NCBI GenBank assembly: GCA_012295275.1
Contig: CM022679.1
Span: 11,433,669-11,497,668 of the forward strand
Direction of reading: 5' to 3'
Source of the DNA: Chrysomallon squamiferum
Taxonomy: Eukaryota; Mollusca; Gastropoda; Neomphalida; Peltospiridae
Length of the DNA: 64,000 nucleotides
Shown here: in pieces, positions 38,007 through 52,192 of the stretch
Position numbering within the stretch: the stretch's first letter is position 1
Layout: every line of letters starts with the position of its first letter
Made by a program: the position numbers and the translations under genes
The notes under the pieces: generated by a model
Seen by the model: only the letters and a program-made list of their open reading frames with translations
Told to the model about the DNA's origin: nothing
The model's database searches: none

Positions 38007-40073
38007 ATTAAATAATACAAAAATTATTAAAAAGCGAAAAAGAGCATCATTATATGTGCTCAAAGGAAATTACCTCAGCGAAGTCATCATTTTTGGCGAT
38101 CAGTCTGCTATACAGTATACTACTTGCGCTTTTATATTTAAAACACATACTACCATATTTGTTTTTGTTTCTGTGGTACGATGAGCCAATCAAACCTGAG
38201 GGTCACATGTTCTATAAGTTAATATTTTTTATTTGATTTGATTTATTATTTTAAATAATGTAAATACATAATTATTCAAAAAAGAAAGTGAAACAATGTT
38301 TCCACTGTGGTCCTGAGGAAAATGATCACGGATATATATGGCAGGTGGTGGAGTAGACAAAACTGAATGGATATGGCAAACAGTAACAAAATTCATATAT
38401 TATACCAGGTTAAAAACGAAGGCAAGAACATGCTTTTAGTCATTAAAATGGCCTAAAAAATGTGTTATAAGCCTTTTTTTATTTTGAAGAATGGTCATTA
38501 AACATTTAATTTCAGTTAGTAATTAATTCCTGCATAATTACCTCTTTTTTTTCTTTTTTCTTTTCTTTTTTTTTTTCAAAAAGATTTACTTGAGGTATCT
38601 GAAGAGACCTTGTACTAGATCTTGTATTAACATTATGATGGGATATAGATAATCTGAATTTATGTAATCTGGTGCAATACCGTTTGAACAATTATGGAGT
38701 TGCTTCAGTCTGAGTTGTTTGGCAACATGTTTACAAATTTAATTTGCCCCAGTATGTGTCCGAAGGGTGTCTTCAAATGAAATCCAACATTTCTATTTAT
38801 TTATTTTTAGTACCCTGTTGCCTATATTTTTATTTCTTGGTCATTCCACACTATGATGATGAGTTAGTAATGTAAAAATTGTATAGTATTCAATGCATAA
38901 TACATGTTTATTATTGAATAACCAAGAAAAAGGAAGAAAATGTGAAATGCTGTGGGAGCCATAAATGTCTCATTTAACATTGTATAACTATCCTTAACCG
39001 ATACAAACGGTGCTCCAGTTAAAAGGACAGTTGTACGGAGGCCAGCAGGAAATAATAGGAAGCACAGTTTGGGAGAAGAAAAATGCTTCGCCAAGAAAAA
39101 GAAAATTATTATGATACTCGCAAGGCACGTTTTCTGTTTCACAGCATGTCGTTGTACATGTCAAACCATTTTGTATTTTAGCTGAGTATGTAAATATTGA
39201 ACGCGGTTTTGCCCAATGATATTAAAACTACTAATGCAAGTCGGCTGACGGCTCTTCGCCTGCACTGACAAAGTGACATCAAGTCACTTCGATTATGGTT
39301 ATGGTGAAGAATCAAGAAGCCTTAAATTTGTCCAACTATATTAAAACATTTGATTTTTTTTTTTTTATAAATAATAATAATAATTAAAATTGTTTCATTT
39401 TTCATTACAAAAAGAAATGTCCCTGAATTCCCTCCCATAAAAATGTATTATTTTGATGTAATTGACTTTTAATTTTTATTCAGTAATTGTTGACATATAA
39501 ATCTTGTTATTCAAAGCACTAGTTTATAAATCCACACTACTAGTCTACTGTATATTTACTTTTCAGTTTTTAAAATTGTTGTAATTCTTCTGCACAATGT
39601 GACAATTTTCCAGCAGTCTCAGTCATTTTTATTAAATTTTATTTTAAATATTTCCTGACTTTAAATTTTTTTTCTCTTTTTATTAACTGAATTAAGTAGG
39701 TGCTTTGATGTAAATTTATATGTAAATAATGTACCAGTGTTTTAAATACATTTCATTTCATTGTGTAAAAACTTGGAACAAACTCACTGACTCAGCTCAT
39801 TATAGTTTTCATTTTCTAACAAAGTAAGCAAAACATTTGCTACACAGAATAAATCATTTCACAGTGTTGTTTTTCTCTTCTACGTGTGGTGTTTTTGACA
39901 TAAATGTTTCAGAAATGATATATAATATAAATAAAATAAAGTGTAAAATTTCAACAAGTTATTATGTGCATGTCTCATTTTGTGTGTGATCTGTTGCCAC
40001 AAACAGAAAATAACATTTACATGGAAGTAAACTAAATGTTTTTAATTAAAAAAACAAAAATTTTGTTCTACAG
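38007..40073. promoter_or_regulatory. head-to-head intergenic region, presumed promoters of RNF216-like and STK31-like genes
   Basis: The two genes diverge from here. The segment shows no coding frame of substance. The stretch around 39,000-39,310 is less A+T-rich and less repetitive than its surroundings and could hold the start of the STK31-like transcript. A candidate first coding exon (ATG GTT ATG at 39295-39303, then a GTGAAG donor) is in the right phase for the exon at 40074, but it is too short to prove. No core promoter element could be assigned. Confidence 0.4.
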
Positions 40074-40316
40074 GAGAATGGAATGGTCACACATGTGGAA
40101 ACTGCTGTCACAGTCTGGGTGCAGATAGTACATGAAAATACAATGAATGATCTGATGTCTTTAAGTCAACAGCTTGCCACTCTCTGTCCTGCAGCAAGTA
40201 AAATTTCAGAGAATCCTGACACTAGCAAGGTTGTTTGAAATTCTGTTAACCAAATTAAAAATCACTGTATATATCAATTTAGAACACACACATATATATC
40301 TATATCTATATATCTA

Positions 40317-40387
<71 letters not shown>

Positions 40388-43300
40388 AGATATATATAAT
40401 GTATTGTTCCCATGAAATGGAGAGTTATCTAACAAAACAGATCCAAGAAATTAATTTAGATCATAGTGAAAATGTGCTAAAATATTTCAAAAATTCATCA
40501 TACCCAGACTGAGATACAAACAGAACATTGAATGCTATTTCACAAGCACTTTTTGTTTAACAGTAAGGAAGTTACCAGATTTCTGTATGAGTTAGTGTTT
40601 TTTTTGTAACTCTTTAAACAAATAAATGATTAAATCCTAGATAATTTGTAATTCAGTTTGAATTTAAAGACATTTAAATTAAAGCTGTAAATAATAAACT
40701 AAAATGACTGATGTTTGCTAATGTCTTATTAATAACAATTTAATGATAATAGTGTTATGTGTAAATCTAACATGTTGGTGGTAATCTCAAAATTCTTTCA
40801 TTTTCAGTTCTATGCAACTAAATTTTCACAGGATGGTATTTGGTATCGTTGCCAAATCAAACAGCAACTGAGTCCTACAAGGGTACAGTTACATTTAACT
40901 TGTTAAGTAATGCATTTTTTGTGTGGATAAAATGCTTTTTTTTAAGCCTAGATAAAAGATAAATTGTGGTATCATGTTTTATGCTCTATCATCTATGATA
41001 CTCTGAGAAAAGTTTCTAAAAACTAATCTTATAGTTGATCTTATTCTATTAACTTTTTTCCAGCAAGAATATTGGATACATATTACATTATTAATATATT
41101 TTGTTACAAAGTATTTAAAAAAAACATGCACAGGTTTTAGGAATCTGATTTTTTTTATTTTCAGTTTCACTTAAAATAAAGGATAAACATAATACTGATG
41201 CTGTTTTGAATAATGAGAAAAGATTACTGTTTAATTTTTGTATATTTTTTAATTAAAAACCCCCAAGCAATATGACTATGATATGTCTTCAGATCAGAGT
41301 ACACTATGTGGATTATGGAAATACAGAAGAAACTGATCTAAATGCCCTTGTTGAGATGCCTGCTACACTTTCCAGTGTGAAACCATTTGCAAAAAAATTT
41401 GTACTTAACAATATCAGACCTACCAAAGGTCTTCATGACAGAACGGTTAGTGGAGGCATGAAATAGTAAATAATAATTTTTAATATTTGTGATTATCATT
41501 AATGTTTTGTTGTTAATATATGAGCAGAGGATCTAAATAGCTGCATATCAGTTAATGTTACAATTTACATTTCATAGAAAACTCTTTTTGCTCACATACT
41601 TAAATTTAAAAAAATATAATAATAATAAAGTTTTAATCACTCAGTTAAGCTTGGAAAGCAGCTATTTTTCATTTTCTGATTACTTACCATTTGGAATAGT
41701 GTTAATTTTCATATGATTATTTGTAGTGTAAGTAAAATAAAATATTAATATTTATCTTGAGATTCCTAAGTATTTGTTATGCTGTATTGTAACAGTGCCA
41801 TTCATCTTTTCCTTTTTCAAAATATTACAGACCATTAATTTTTTGCAAACAATTACTGATGGAAAGTACCTGACATGCATCACCAAATATCCACTGAAGG
41901 ACAAAACTGGATTCTATGCAGAACTGTATGATGATTCAGAAAGCATTAGTGATAAACTTATTTCTGAAGGCCTGGCAACAGTGCGTCTGTCTAACATCAA
42001 ACCAAGTAAATCAGATTAATAAATATCAGTAGTTGTGATTCTTTTAAAAGTCAGTGTTTTATCAAAATAGTGTAAGTAGTTGTCATAACAAACAGCTGAG
42101 AGAGGTTAAGAAAGAGTTTTTTCTACCATAAAAATTAAGCATAAATGAGTGATATAATCACTTTTATTTAGATTTATTTTTAGTGGCCCTTCTCCCAGGT
42201 AGTTTAAAAGTTATAATATTTAAGTTATTTGTTTTCATGAACTTGAGTATATGTTAATCATGAGCTTTCATCCAGTACTCCACCAAGCATGGCCATTATT
42301 TGCAATGAAAGTTTTTGTTAATAATGACATTTGGTAATAAACTGAGATAAATCAAAACAAAATTTTATGTTATTTTTGTATACTTAGTTCCAGATGTAGG
42401 AGCTGGTGATGCCTCCCGTTATGGTATGGGAATTGCCAGAGATTTCACTGCATTTGGAGGAAGTTCTAGGAAAGAGTCAGAACCAATAAGGCAGGTTTAT
42501 GATGACAGTTCTAACCTGATTGTTAAAGTGAAAAGGTAGATTTTATATTTTCAAAATATTGGGTTATAAGCCTATCTTTTTCTGCTTCATTTCTTTCCGG
42601 TTGCTGGTTTGTATGCAAACAAATTGTAAATAATAAAATACCCACAAGAAAGTATACATACATGTATACAATCTGTATTTTGCCTGTTTTGAATTGTTTA
42701 TAATAATTAATATGAGTATCTGTCCAGAGTGAGTTGTGTTTACCTAAAAATTTAGATTTAAATAAAAAGAAAAATTGATAAATAAATGATCTTGCTTCTA
42801 TCTAAATACTGGCACAGATAACTGATTAGTAATATGGGCAAATGGGAGCATTTTAGATACCTGCTATCTGTTAATTTGGAGCCTGCAACCAGTGCTTTAA
42901 TTCTTGCATATTTCTTTTTAAAAAATTGCATTATATTGATTTTAATGCTTTCTCTTATCTTTATCTATTAATTTGTTTTCTCTTATCTACCAATTATTTA
43001 AAATAAACATCTCTATTATTTAAAATAATTTTTGATGATATTGCATTAAATTCATTCTGTTTTATAAATTGAATTATAGATTTAAAAGTACAATCATAAA
43101 TTAATTACAGTAGTGATATAGTCTATGACTTTTGCTTTGAAAGTAACGTGTGAAAAAGCTATGTATATATTTTACTGTAACATATAGAAATTTACTAAAA
43201 TAATATTTTTGAATTTTTCATAAGAGAAAAAAAAATTAAAATGTTTAACAATGCATTTTAATAAAAAATACAAATTTTTTTTTATTTTTTTTAGCAACAA

Positions 43301-46300
43301 AATTCCAAATATGGTAAATGGTGGAAATTTAGATGTGAAACACAAGCGGCAGCTGGATCGAATAACAGCAGAGAGAGAACAGCTTTCAGCTGAATTAGCT
43401 AACATAAAAGACAGAATGAATGTGTGTATTTTTTATAATTAATATTATAATGATAATAAAAATCATTAAGTTAAGTAATTAATGGATTTGGAATATATTA
43501 TACAGATTGGTTAGAAAGTTACGAATAATAATTTGATTTACATTTACTTAATCTTATTTATTACATTAGTTTTTCTGTATTTCTGAATTAATATCATAAA
43601 ACTTGAAACTTAATAAATGTTTTTGTAAAATTCTGTATTTAGTTTTCAGTGTATTACCAAAATGAACACAAAATTTTGTGATAGGATAGTCTTTCAACAT
43701 GCCAAAAACTTGATTATTTTCTATATTCTCAGCACCATGAAATCAGAAGTATAAGTTTTTGCATTTTAGCTTTACATACTGAATTTTATTTATTTATTTA
43801 TGTTTTTATTATTTTTTAATTTTTTTAATTTTTTTATTTGTTTTGTAATTGTTGCAGACTTTACAGAATGAATACACTAACATGTCTGCCAGAGCTAACA
43901 AAGCCACATTGGCAGACCACATCAGTTCAGCTCTAGTCCTTGCTGCAAAAGTCAAACATCTCAGGTTCGTTTTATTTTTAAAAATTCAGTTATACATCTG
44001 AAAACATTTGATTCACTTATCTATTAAAAGTACTCATTTATTTTAACTAGTCACAACTGTAGATGTATATGACAAGTTCATCCTGCTCCCAGTAATTAAA
44101 TTAAATTTCATGGTCAGTGAAAATGCACATAATGTTGGCAAGTTAAGTATACATTTTTTATATTTAGAAGAGTGAAATGTATATTTTTTTGAGTATTTAG
44201 TCCTCTGGCCATAATTGGTTAAGCATAATTATTATAACATTTAAGCAAAGATTTGGTGAATACATCGTTAGTAATAGCGATTACTTGTGCTAAACTGTTT
44301 ATATCCATCATTATCACAACAGAAAACTATAACATCAAGCCCAGCATTTTAAATGCATATGTATGTAATACTTTCAGAAAACAGTTTCCTGTGGACAGAT
44401 CAGCTCTTGATGAAGGAATTGATCTGTGTAACAGCAGTGACAGAATTAGTAATGCCTCTGTGAAGTCTTTGGCTGCTGTAGGGTCTGCTGTTTCGGTATA
44501 CCGTGCTGCAATGAAAGAGATCTGCATGTGTAAAAACATTGTACGTTTTAATTCTTGAGTGTCTGGGTCATTCAGAGTATCACTTGAAATGTATATATTT
44601 TAGAAATATGTGATCTGTCAGTGTTTTCAGTGTATAAAGTAATAATTCATACTGAAATTTGATGTTGATCAAAAGAAAAAAATAACTAAGTTCATTATTG
44701 ATGTGTTCATTTTAATGTAAAATGTTAATGTGAATCTACCCATAAAAAAATAGGAATTGAAGGTGGTTGTTTTTTAAAGGAAGAGCTACAAGAAATGGTT
44801 GAAGCGAGAGATGCTGCAAGAAAAGACTTGTATGAACAAATAAACACTTGTATTGAGGAAGTTGAAAATGTGCCTCTGCAAGAGAGAATTCAGACTGTGC
44901 AGGTAAAGCAGATTTGTGTTCAGATGGATTTTTTTATTTTTGTTGAATAGTAATATATCTGAGAACATGTACTTTTTAACTAATTATTATGGACCATCCA
45001 GTACCCTTTAACACCACACTATATACTTTTCTTCTGATAGAAGGCTATAAACTTTATCTTGTTCCTATAGGATATGAAAATGACAAAAGTAGTGTTCATT
45101 ACAGACTTTACAGGTTACTTAAAACTGTATTTGTCCATTTATCTCTTAAACATTAATTTTCAGACATTGTTAATATACCTGGGATTCATTTATCTTATCA
45201 GTTGACAATACAACATTGTTAGTTCATTACTGTTTTGATTTCATGGATTATTTTGATTCCAGTAAATCAGTGTTGGTTTTGTCAAAATAATCATTACTTT
45301 TTATGTCAATGTCCTTAATAAAATCTGTCTTTGAAAGTTTGTATAAAGTAATGAGAAGATTGGATTTTATTTTTACAGAAAACTGTTGTTCTTCTGAAGA
45401 AAGATTTTATCCCGTTTTTCCAGTTTGTTGTTCATGAAATCCCACTGTTAGAAAATATGATACCATCCTATCAACAGTGGAGGGTAAGCCTAATTTAAAT
45501 ATTGACAAAAAGGCATTGTATACAGTAATGATTTCAACCTGTTTCTGATATAAAAAAAACCCACTACATAATGATGAATTGTGTTAAAATTTATTCTTGC
45601 TTGTTTGATGCTAATTGTTTTTTCGTTATTATGAATGCTATGTCTATAAATTACAGAGTAACTGGACTTTATTACATTTGAATATAATTGTATTTTTATA
45701 AAAGTTAGGTTTTTTTTAGTTTACAATATTATGGATGGATCTAAATATTTTAAAATCTTAATTTTTTCATATATCTGGTCCATTTTATTCTATTTATTTG
45801 CTTGCATAATTTTTCTTTATTCTCATATGTTTTAATTATGACAGGAAGTGTATACATACATAATTTAGTCATTTGTATTATATTCCCCATAGGAAACCAA
45901 GATTGCACAATTTTCTGAGGCTAGGGAATGTACAAACAAGAGTCGAGATGAAGTTTTACTTGCCTTTAATAATATACAGAATGTGAGTATTTCAGTTTTG
46001 TTTCTATTTATACAAAATCCAACATTTTCAACAAACCATGCTATTCCCTCCAACCAGTGCCTACTGTTAGAAGCATTAAATTATATATTAAACAGCATTT
46101 GTGTAGATACCAAATTCATGAAAAGTTTTGATTATTAAGCCCAAAATATAAAGAAAATAGGATTGGAAAAAGATGCAACAAAAATACATTTTTATTCTTA
46201 AATCTATGAAAAAGATAAACCAGAAATATGAACTGATGATTTCTGGTATTTTTATTAATTGATTATATTTGTTTTTGCAGCAATTGTCTCTGACAGATGA

Positions 46301-49300
46301 TGACAGCCGAGGACAGTTTGATCTGGAGGCCTTGTTAGGTAACTACATAAAGGCACTGCAGAATGAAATATCATTAACAGACATGGTAAGTCCAACATGG
46401 TTTTTTCATACAATCAGTTTAATATAGTTTGTCTTTTCTTCTATATCTGTTGTTATATCAAATGACATTGTTTTGATGGCACATTTATAGTGTTAAATTA
46501 TTAAGAAAAGTAGACTGAAAGATTTTTTTTTCAGTGTGTAATTTTTTGAAATTTTCATTTATTTAAAAAAAAATGCATAATTTTTGTATTTTTAATTTTT
46601 AATTTTTTAATTTTTTAATTTTTTAATTTTATTATTTTATTATTTTTAAATTTATTATTTTTTAATAGGCTTTAATTATAATTTTAAATTTTGGTTTTTA
46701 AAACTGCACAGGAACATGGTCATGATTCAGGTTTTTTGGCATCCATGGTCCAAGCTTTAGAAAAAGACCTGCAATCAGAAATATCAAATATAGAAAGTTT
46801 ACAGAAACTTACAATAGATTTCATGCAACTGAAATCAGAAATTGAACCATGGCTTCAGACCTATCCAAATGTTAGTGAATTGCAGGATATTCGTAAGACA
46901 CTGCGAGGCTTGAGATCAAAATTGAGGCATCGACTAGCTGATAAAGAGGATGTTGAAGAGGTAATTATTTTTAAATTAGTTAACATATAAAGATTTGAAA
47001 ATAATAATTCCTGATCATCTTTTCTCCTTCCTTTTCTATTTTATTATGCAGTTCTAGATTTGTACTGTATCTCTCAGACAATTAGGTAATTGCTATACCT
47101 CTAAGAATGATGCATTCAGTAGCTGAAAATTTGTGTTTTGTTATAATTCTGATATTGTTTACTGGAAAGAAAATGCATGTAAATATTTTCAGTTAACCAA
47201 TAAAATGAAAGTACTTTTTACGTTTGTGATTTGTTTTTTCTTTTACAGATTACTTCTTGATGTTAAAAAGAAATGTCTCTAATAATTTAATGTTTTTATT
47301 TAACAGAATGAATCTGATGGGTCTGCCCTGGCAGAAATTGTAGAGGATATAGCCAGAATACGTGATGAAATCCATCAGGCACTGACTAAAGAAGATAACA
47401 TGCTGGTGAGTTCTGATCTCAGCTAGGAATCCTTTAATCTGTGTACGTTGGTAATAACATGTAATTTATGGATAAACATTGAACCAAACATTTTATTTTG
47501 TTTATAAGGCAAAAATAGAAATAAAAAAAAAGAAGATGAAGAATGGATTGGATGTTGTTTTAGAATATATGGTTCATAGTTAATTATGTCAGTTAAATAA
47601 ATTAATTTATTCTTCTTTTTTTTTTCAGTGCAATTTATCCAAGTTAGCAGATCAGCACTTCCCAGAACTGCTTACCAGACATCCTGATCTTGGGATGGAT
47701 GTTTACCTGGTTTGTTTTAAAAGATGTTTGAAATTCCCTGTATTCCCTGAGCCATTATTCAATATTTTGAAAATAACAGAATGTAAATGTCCCAACTGCA
47801 CTGAAATAATTGTAGGTAATTTTCCACCATTGTAATTCATATGAGATTTTAAAAGAATACATCACATCATATTGTAGTGACATGATGAAAATACTGAATT
47901 TGGGTATATTTTATAATTAAAATAAATAAATTCTAAAACCTCTGACACTTAACTTGATAAACAATCTTTCTCTTTCAGACATACTCTGGACTGGTGAAAG
48001 CTAACTATGAATTAGACCACTTTGAAATGACTCCAGTCTCTTGTGATCTGTTCAAATCATTGTTTGCAGGAGAATCAGTTTTTATTAGGGTTTGTTCATA
48101 ATCAGTTTCCTTTTTAAAAACCCATAGGAAAATTCAGGTAAAAAAATGTAAATAAATACAAATAATTACATCAGACATTGTATTAATTTAAGGACATTTT
48201 ATCTGTGATATGTTTGTTTTTTTGACAGCAAAATAGAATCAAATAAACTTTTTTTTAATTTTAATTTTATATGTATATGTGTGTTTTTTGTTTTTTAATT
48301 TTCAGGAATACTTGCTGTCAGATGCGGATCATGTTGATAAAGGTGAATTTCTGAGTCAGGTTGTGAACTATTCAAAATTATCTCAACAAAACTTAACCAC
48401 AGTAAAAGCCATCTTCTTTGACAAGGTAATATCTTACACATTATATGTGTATTTTAAAATATCTTAAGAAATATTTATTTTCTATGATATTTTAAAGAAT
48501 AAGTAAGAATATATATATATGTGAGGTATTAAGATCAGTTTCCAGTTAAGAATAAAATATTTTTGGTCACAAATGTATATATTAATGAAAACACTTGGAA
48601 TTTGTAAAAGTAATTAAGTGTGCTACAGTTTAGTTACGGGTTTTTTTCCCCAAAATCCTTGGTGACCCATTATGTATATATTAAAGGCTGTGGTATTTAC
48701 CTTCTTGTGTACAGGAAAATCATATCTTGCTAATAATAAGAATACTGGAGGGATGGTGAAAGATAACCATAATCTGGACACTTGGTAGCCATTGGCTAAA
48801 TATTATATTTATTCATTTATTACAATATATTTTCAGGCTGCTAGACATGCATATGTGATGTTTCCTAAAACAGGAGAAATGCTTTCTACCTTTGTAGAGA
48901 ATGGACAGAAACCATCCGAAAAGGTATATGTTCAATTTTAAAAAAAAAAATTAAAATTATTGTCAATGAAAATATCAGTTCATTAATACTATCATGCCAT
49001 GTTTTTATTACATCACGAATAATTCTTTTTCGACCAGTATATGAAGATAGTTCATTATTTTTGTTGTTGCTGTTGCTGCTGTTATATTTATGTTTTTGTA
49101 GAAATGACAATGTGCCATTCTGTTCCAGACTGCTCAAGAAATTTGTTTCAATGTAGCTCCTGCATTGTTAAAGCTACACAGAGAGAATATTATTCATGGT
49201 GAAGTGACACCACAAAATATTGTCATCGCAGAAGACAACAGCTGTATATTGCTAATGCCTGATTTCTCTCGAAAAACAGTATGTTTTATCTTAAACTTAA

Positions 49301-52192
49301 TAATTATGGGATAGAGTCTAAGAGATACATGTTTGCGTATAAGCATAAGTGAGAATATCTCCCATGTGGAAAGGAAGAAAGTTAAACAAATCATTGAATA
49401 ATAGAGAGAAATATTATAATTTTACACACATTTATTTAGAATTTGAAAAAACAAATTTTCTTTTTGGCAATAGTTTGGTAGTTTCTAATATTATATAATA
49501 AAAATATCTGGATATTCAGAGCTGTGATATTCTTTATTCATTCATGTGTTCTTTATTTGTTACATAATTTGGTCAAAATGTTTTGATGATTAATTCATCT
49601 TTCTTGGTGTTTCATTGGTATTTTGTTTTTTTGTAGATTGATAGATGCAGGAAAAAGTATGTTTCTAAATCTGGTCTGCAGTTTGTTGCACCTGAAATAC
49701 GAAATGCTACAGAGACCAGCATGATATCACCAGTTGTTGATATGTACAGCATTGGTGTACTGTTGTTGTGGGTAAGTTTAGTCCTAGAAGGAAATACATT
49801 GGCATACTTGGGTAATGAAGAGTTTGTCATTCAAGTTTTTATATTTGTTTCTATATATTTTTTGTTTATTTTTTTTATTTTATTTTTATTTATTTTTTTT
49901 GGCAAGCATTGGAATTTATTTTAGTGATTATAATAGTTATATTTTATTCTGAAATACAGAAAATAAATTCCTGTTAATGACATAATACATTGCAATTCCT
50001 ATTAGTGCTGGTCAGAATTCATTATAACTTTTATTGACTATTTGCATAACTCTGAAGTAACCTTTGTTTATCTTATATGCTATTTTTATTACACTGTTGT
50101 ATTATTGAAGATGTTCTAGAAATCAAGACACTTTTTATTTTTATTTTATTTTTTTATTTTTTTGTTAGCTTCACTGCCCAGAGTCTAAGTTTGGTATGTT
50201 ACCTGAGGGAACATTGGATTACACATCTGCTCCACTGGTATGATTCCATACATATGGTTTTTTTTGTTGTTGTTTTTTAAATTTTATTTATTTTACAATT
50301 AATATTTTTAATAATTATGCATTTTTAGTAATGTTTGATTGAGACAGTTGATGCAAAAGTTCACATAAATGAGACCAAAATGAACCAACAAAGATGTTAT
50401 ATTTTATACAATAATCATTATTTGATAGTTAATTTATGAATCAGTCTTGTTTGTTTTCCAGAACCAATTATTAAAAGATGTTTTATCATCTTTACTGTTA
50501 CCAACTCCTAACGGAAGGGCCAGCATTGAAGATCTACTTACTTCTGAGTATCTGAATACAGACATTATTGATGAACCTGTGGCAGCAGAATCTGAAAGGT
50601 AAATTTTAAAAAAATAAGATAAAATTTCATTCTTGAAATATTTTCTGCTGATAAACAGAATCAGAATGCATGTTTGTTATTTCTGAACAAAAAACAAATA
50701 ATTATAACGTTAAAGAAAACAGTAACTAGTTAAACTATTATAAATAAACAAACTCTTCCTTTGTTACTGACTTATGTAGTATTTGTATTGACTTGGATGG
50801 CTGAATTAACATATTTACATGGCTGGTACTTTGGAAACAAATGTACTTTTCTTGGGAAGAGATGTATAAAAATCCCTGACAGTTAACTGATTTGAATAGC
50901 CCATGATCTTTAAAAATAGATTTAATACAGCTATCAGTATGATAAAAGTGCTGATCTATCATTATGAAAATATTTGTGTATATGGTTTAACTTGTTACAT
51001 TGTGTATCCAAATTTCAGTGTCTCGGACAGTACTGCTTCTGATGGAATTCCTTCAGAAAAGCTTTCAGATGAAATAGAAGTTTTGAATGTTGTTGACACA
51101 GCAACAGCAGACAAAACTGAGACCCAGCCAGAAGAATATGCTAGTGATGAAATAGAAGAAGAGGATAAAACCACAGAATTATCAAAACCAGACTTGTTAA
51201 ATCCAGAAGAGTCCTCAGAAAATGTTGATGAAGTTACTCCAGATATAACAGAATCTGAAAAGACAGTATCTGACAAAGTAGAAGAAGAAGAGGAACCTTC
51301 AGTTTTTGCTGTGGATAGCACAAAAATTGATCTAACCAAGATTGATCTCAGCAAAACATACCTGAATTCTTCTAGACCCATTGTGACTGATCAAAAGACA
51401 AGTGATTCGCTAGAGGAAGTGGCAGTTGAAGCAGACAAAGGTTGTGATGATCAGAATTCTGATGAATCAGAGGACATAAACAATGACTCTCCAGACTTGA
51501 TTACAGAATGTATTGACAGGAGAATGTCATCAAGGAACCAAGGTGGACAGAGTGCAGCTACTGACGAAGGTTTGTATAATTTGTAACTTATTTAGTGTTC
51601 AGTTAAATATTGGCTTGCCTTCTAGATTTTATTTTAATTGAAAATATGAGTATCTTTTTCTTGTTTTAGTCTATACGGTAATGCTAAAGTTATTATTGGA
51701 ATCATATGCAGATCTTGCTGATTATTAAAATAGTAGTATTTAATAAATGTGGATATTTTGTTTGTAAAATATTACTCTTAGCATGAAAAAGTATAGTTTC
51801 CATTAGACCAGGGGTGGCAAAGAGGTCTAAAGTTTATTTACCTTCAGACAGATAAATTTATTATTGACAATATTTATTATTTATTTTACATGCTTGGGGA
51901 TCAATGAGAGATCAAGGATTCCAGGAAGAGTTTGATGGTCTAAAAAATTTGCCAACCCATGATTTAGACTGAATGAACTTGTTTAATTTTTTTTCTCTTT
52001 GTCAAACCGTAACTTTTTATATGACTGTTTGGTTATAAATTTAATCTATTTAATATGTATTATTTTTTTTTTTTTTTTTTTCTTTCAGCTACTAACAATT
52101 TGGATAATCAGCATTCCTTCCAGGAGAACAATAGTGATTCACCAGTCACTGTCTCCAACAGTGTGTCTGAAGATAGTTCTGATGTTTTGTAA
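40074..52192 (+). CDS. STK31: STK31/TDRD8-like Tudor, coiled-coil and pseudokinase protein
   Basis: Exons: 40074-40229, 40808-40882, 41293-41445, 41831-42005, 42388-42535, 43295-43421, 43858-43964, 44378-44540, 44780-44902, 45379-45483, 45893-45982, 46281-46385, 46712-46960, 47307-47405, 47629-47709, 47979-48089, 48306-48425, 48837-48923, 49129-49278, 49637-49771, 50169-50237, 50462-50598, 51019-51569, 52089-52192. They total 3420 nt (1139 codons plus stop); vertebrate STK31 is about 1020 aa. Residues 1-200 form an extended Tudor domain (THVETAVTVWVQI, IWYRCQI, VHYVDYGNTEE, then GFYAELYD and LISEGLATV). Coiled-coil helices follow (LDVKHKRQLDR and on to about residue 650), then a degenerate kinase domain (about 653-920) and an acidic tail. 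Tudor proteins of this family act in germ cells and, by relation, in the piRNA pathway. The first in-frame ATG seen is 40083; a short upstream exon may supply the true start. Confidence 0.92.
40291..40399. repeat. (TA)n tract with flanking TATC and GATA arms
   Basis: A TA run is flanked on the left by ATCTATATCTATC and on the right by GATATAGATATAG sequence. The whole is self-complementary. It lies in the intron after the first Tudor exon of the STK31-like gene. Confidence 0.9.
40808..42005 (+). other. extended Tudor domain core
   Basis: Three exons carry the Tudor strand pattern: FYATKFSQDGIWYRCQI, then VHYVDYGNTEETDL with the DYGN signature, then a staphylococcal-nuclease-like flank ending LISEGLATVRL. 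Aromatic residues expected for a methyl-arginine cage are present (W and Y of WYR, Y of VDYGN), so ligand binding is plausible but not shown. Confidence 0.85.
47979..50598 (+). other. pseudokinase domain of the STK31-like protein
   Basis: Kinase-fold landmarks can be followed, but catalytic residues are missing. No GxGxxG loop is seen. The VAIK position reads GESVFIREY, with no clear Lys. The HRD position reads IIHGEVTPQNIV. The DFG position reads LMPDFSRKT. Structural motifs remain: VAPEI (APE) and VVDMYSIGVLLLW (DxWSxG region). Catalysis is therefore unlikely, as suspected for other STK31 proteins. Confidence 0.8.
51019..51569 (+). other. acidic C-terminal exon of the STK31-like gene
   Basis: A 551-base exon encodes a tail very rich in Glu, Asp, Ser and Thr, with no fold recognised. 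It contains a short internal repeat (TKIDLTKIDLSKTY, near 51319-51360). It is far more acidic than the rest of the protein and probably disordered. Confidence 0.8.

Noticed and set aside
39145-39180. ATG at about 39145 as start of the STK31-like gene
   Set aside because: The frame ends after eleven codons with no usable donor before the stop.
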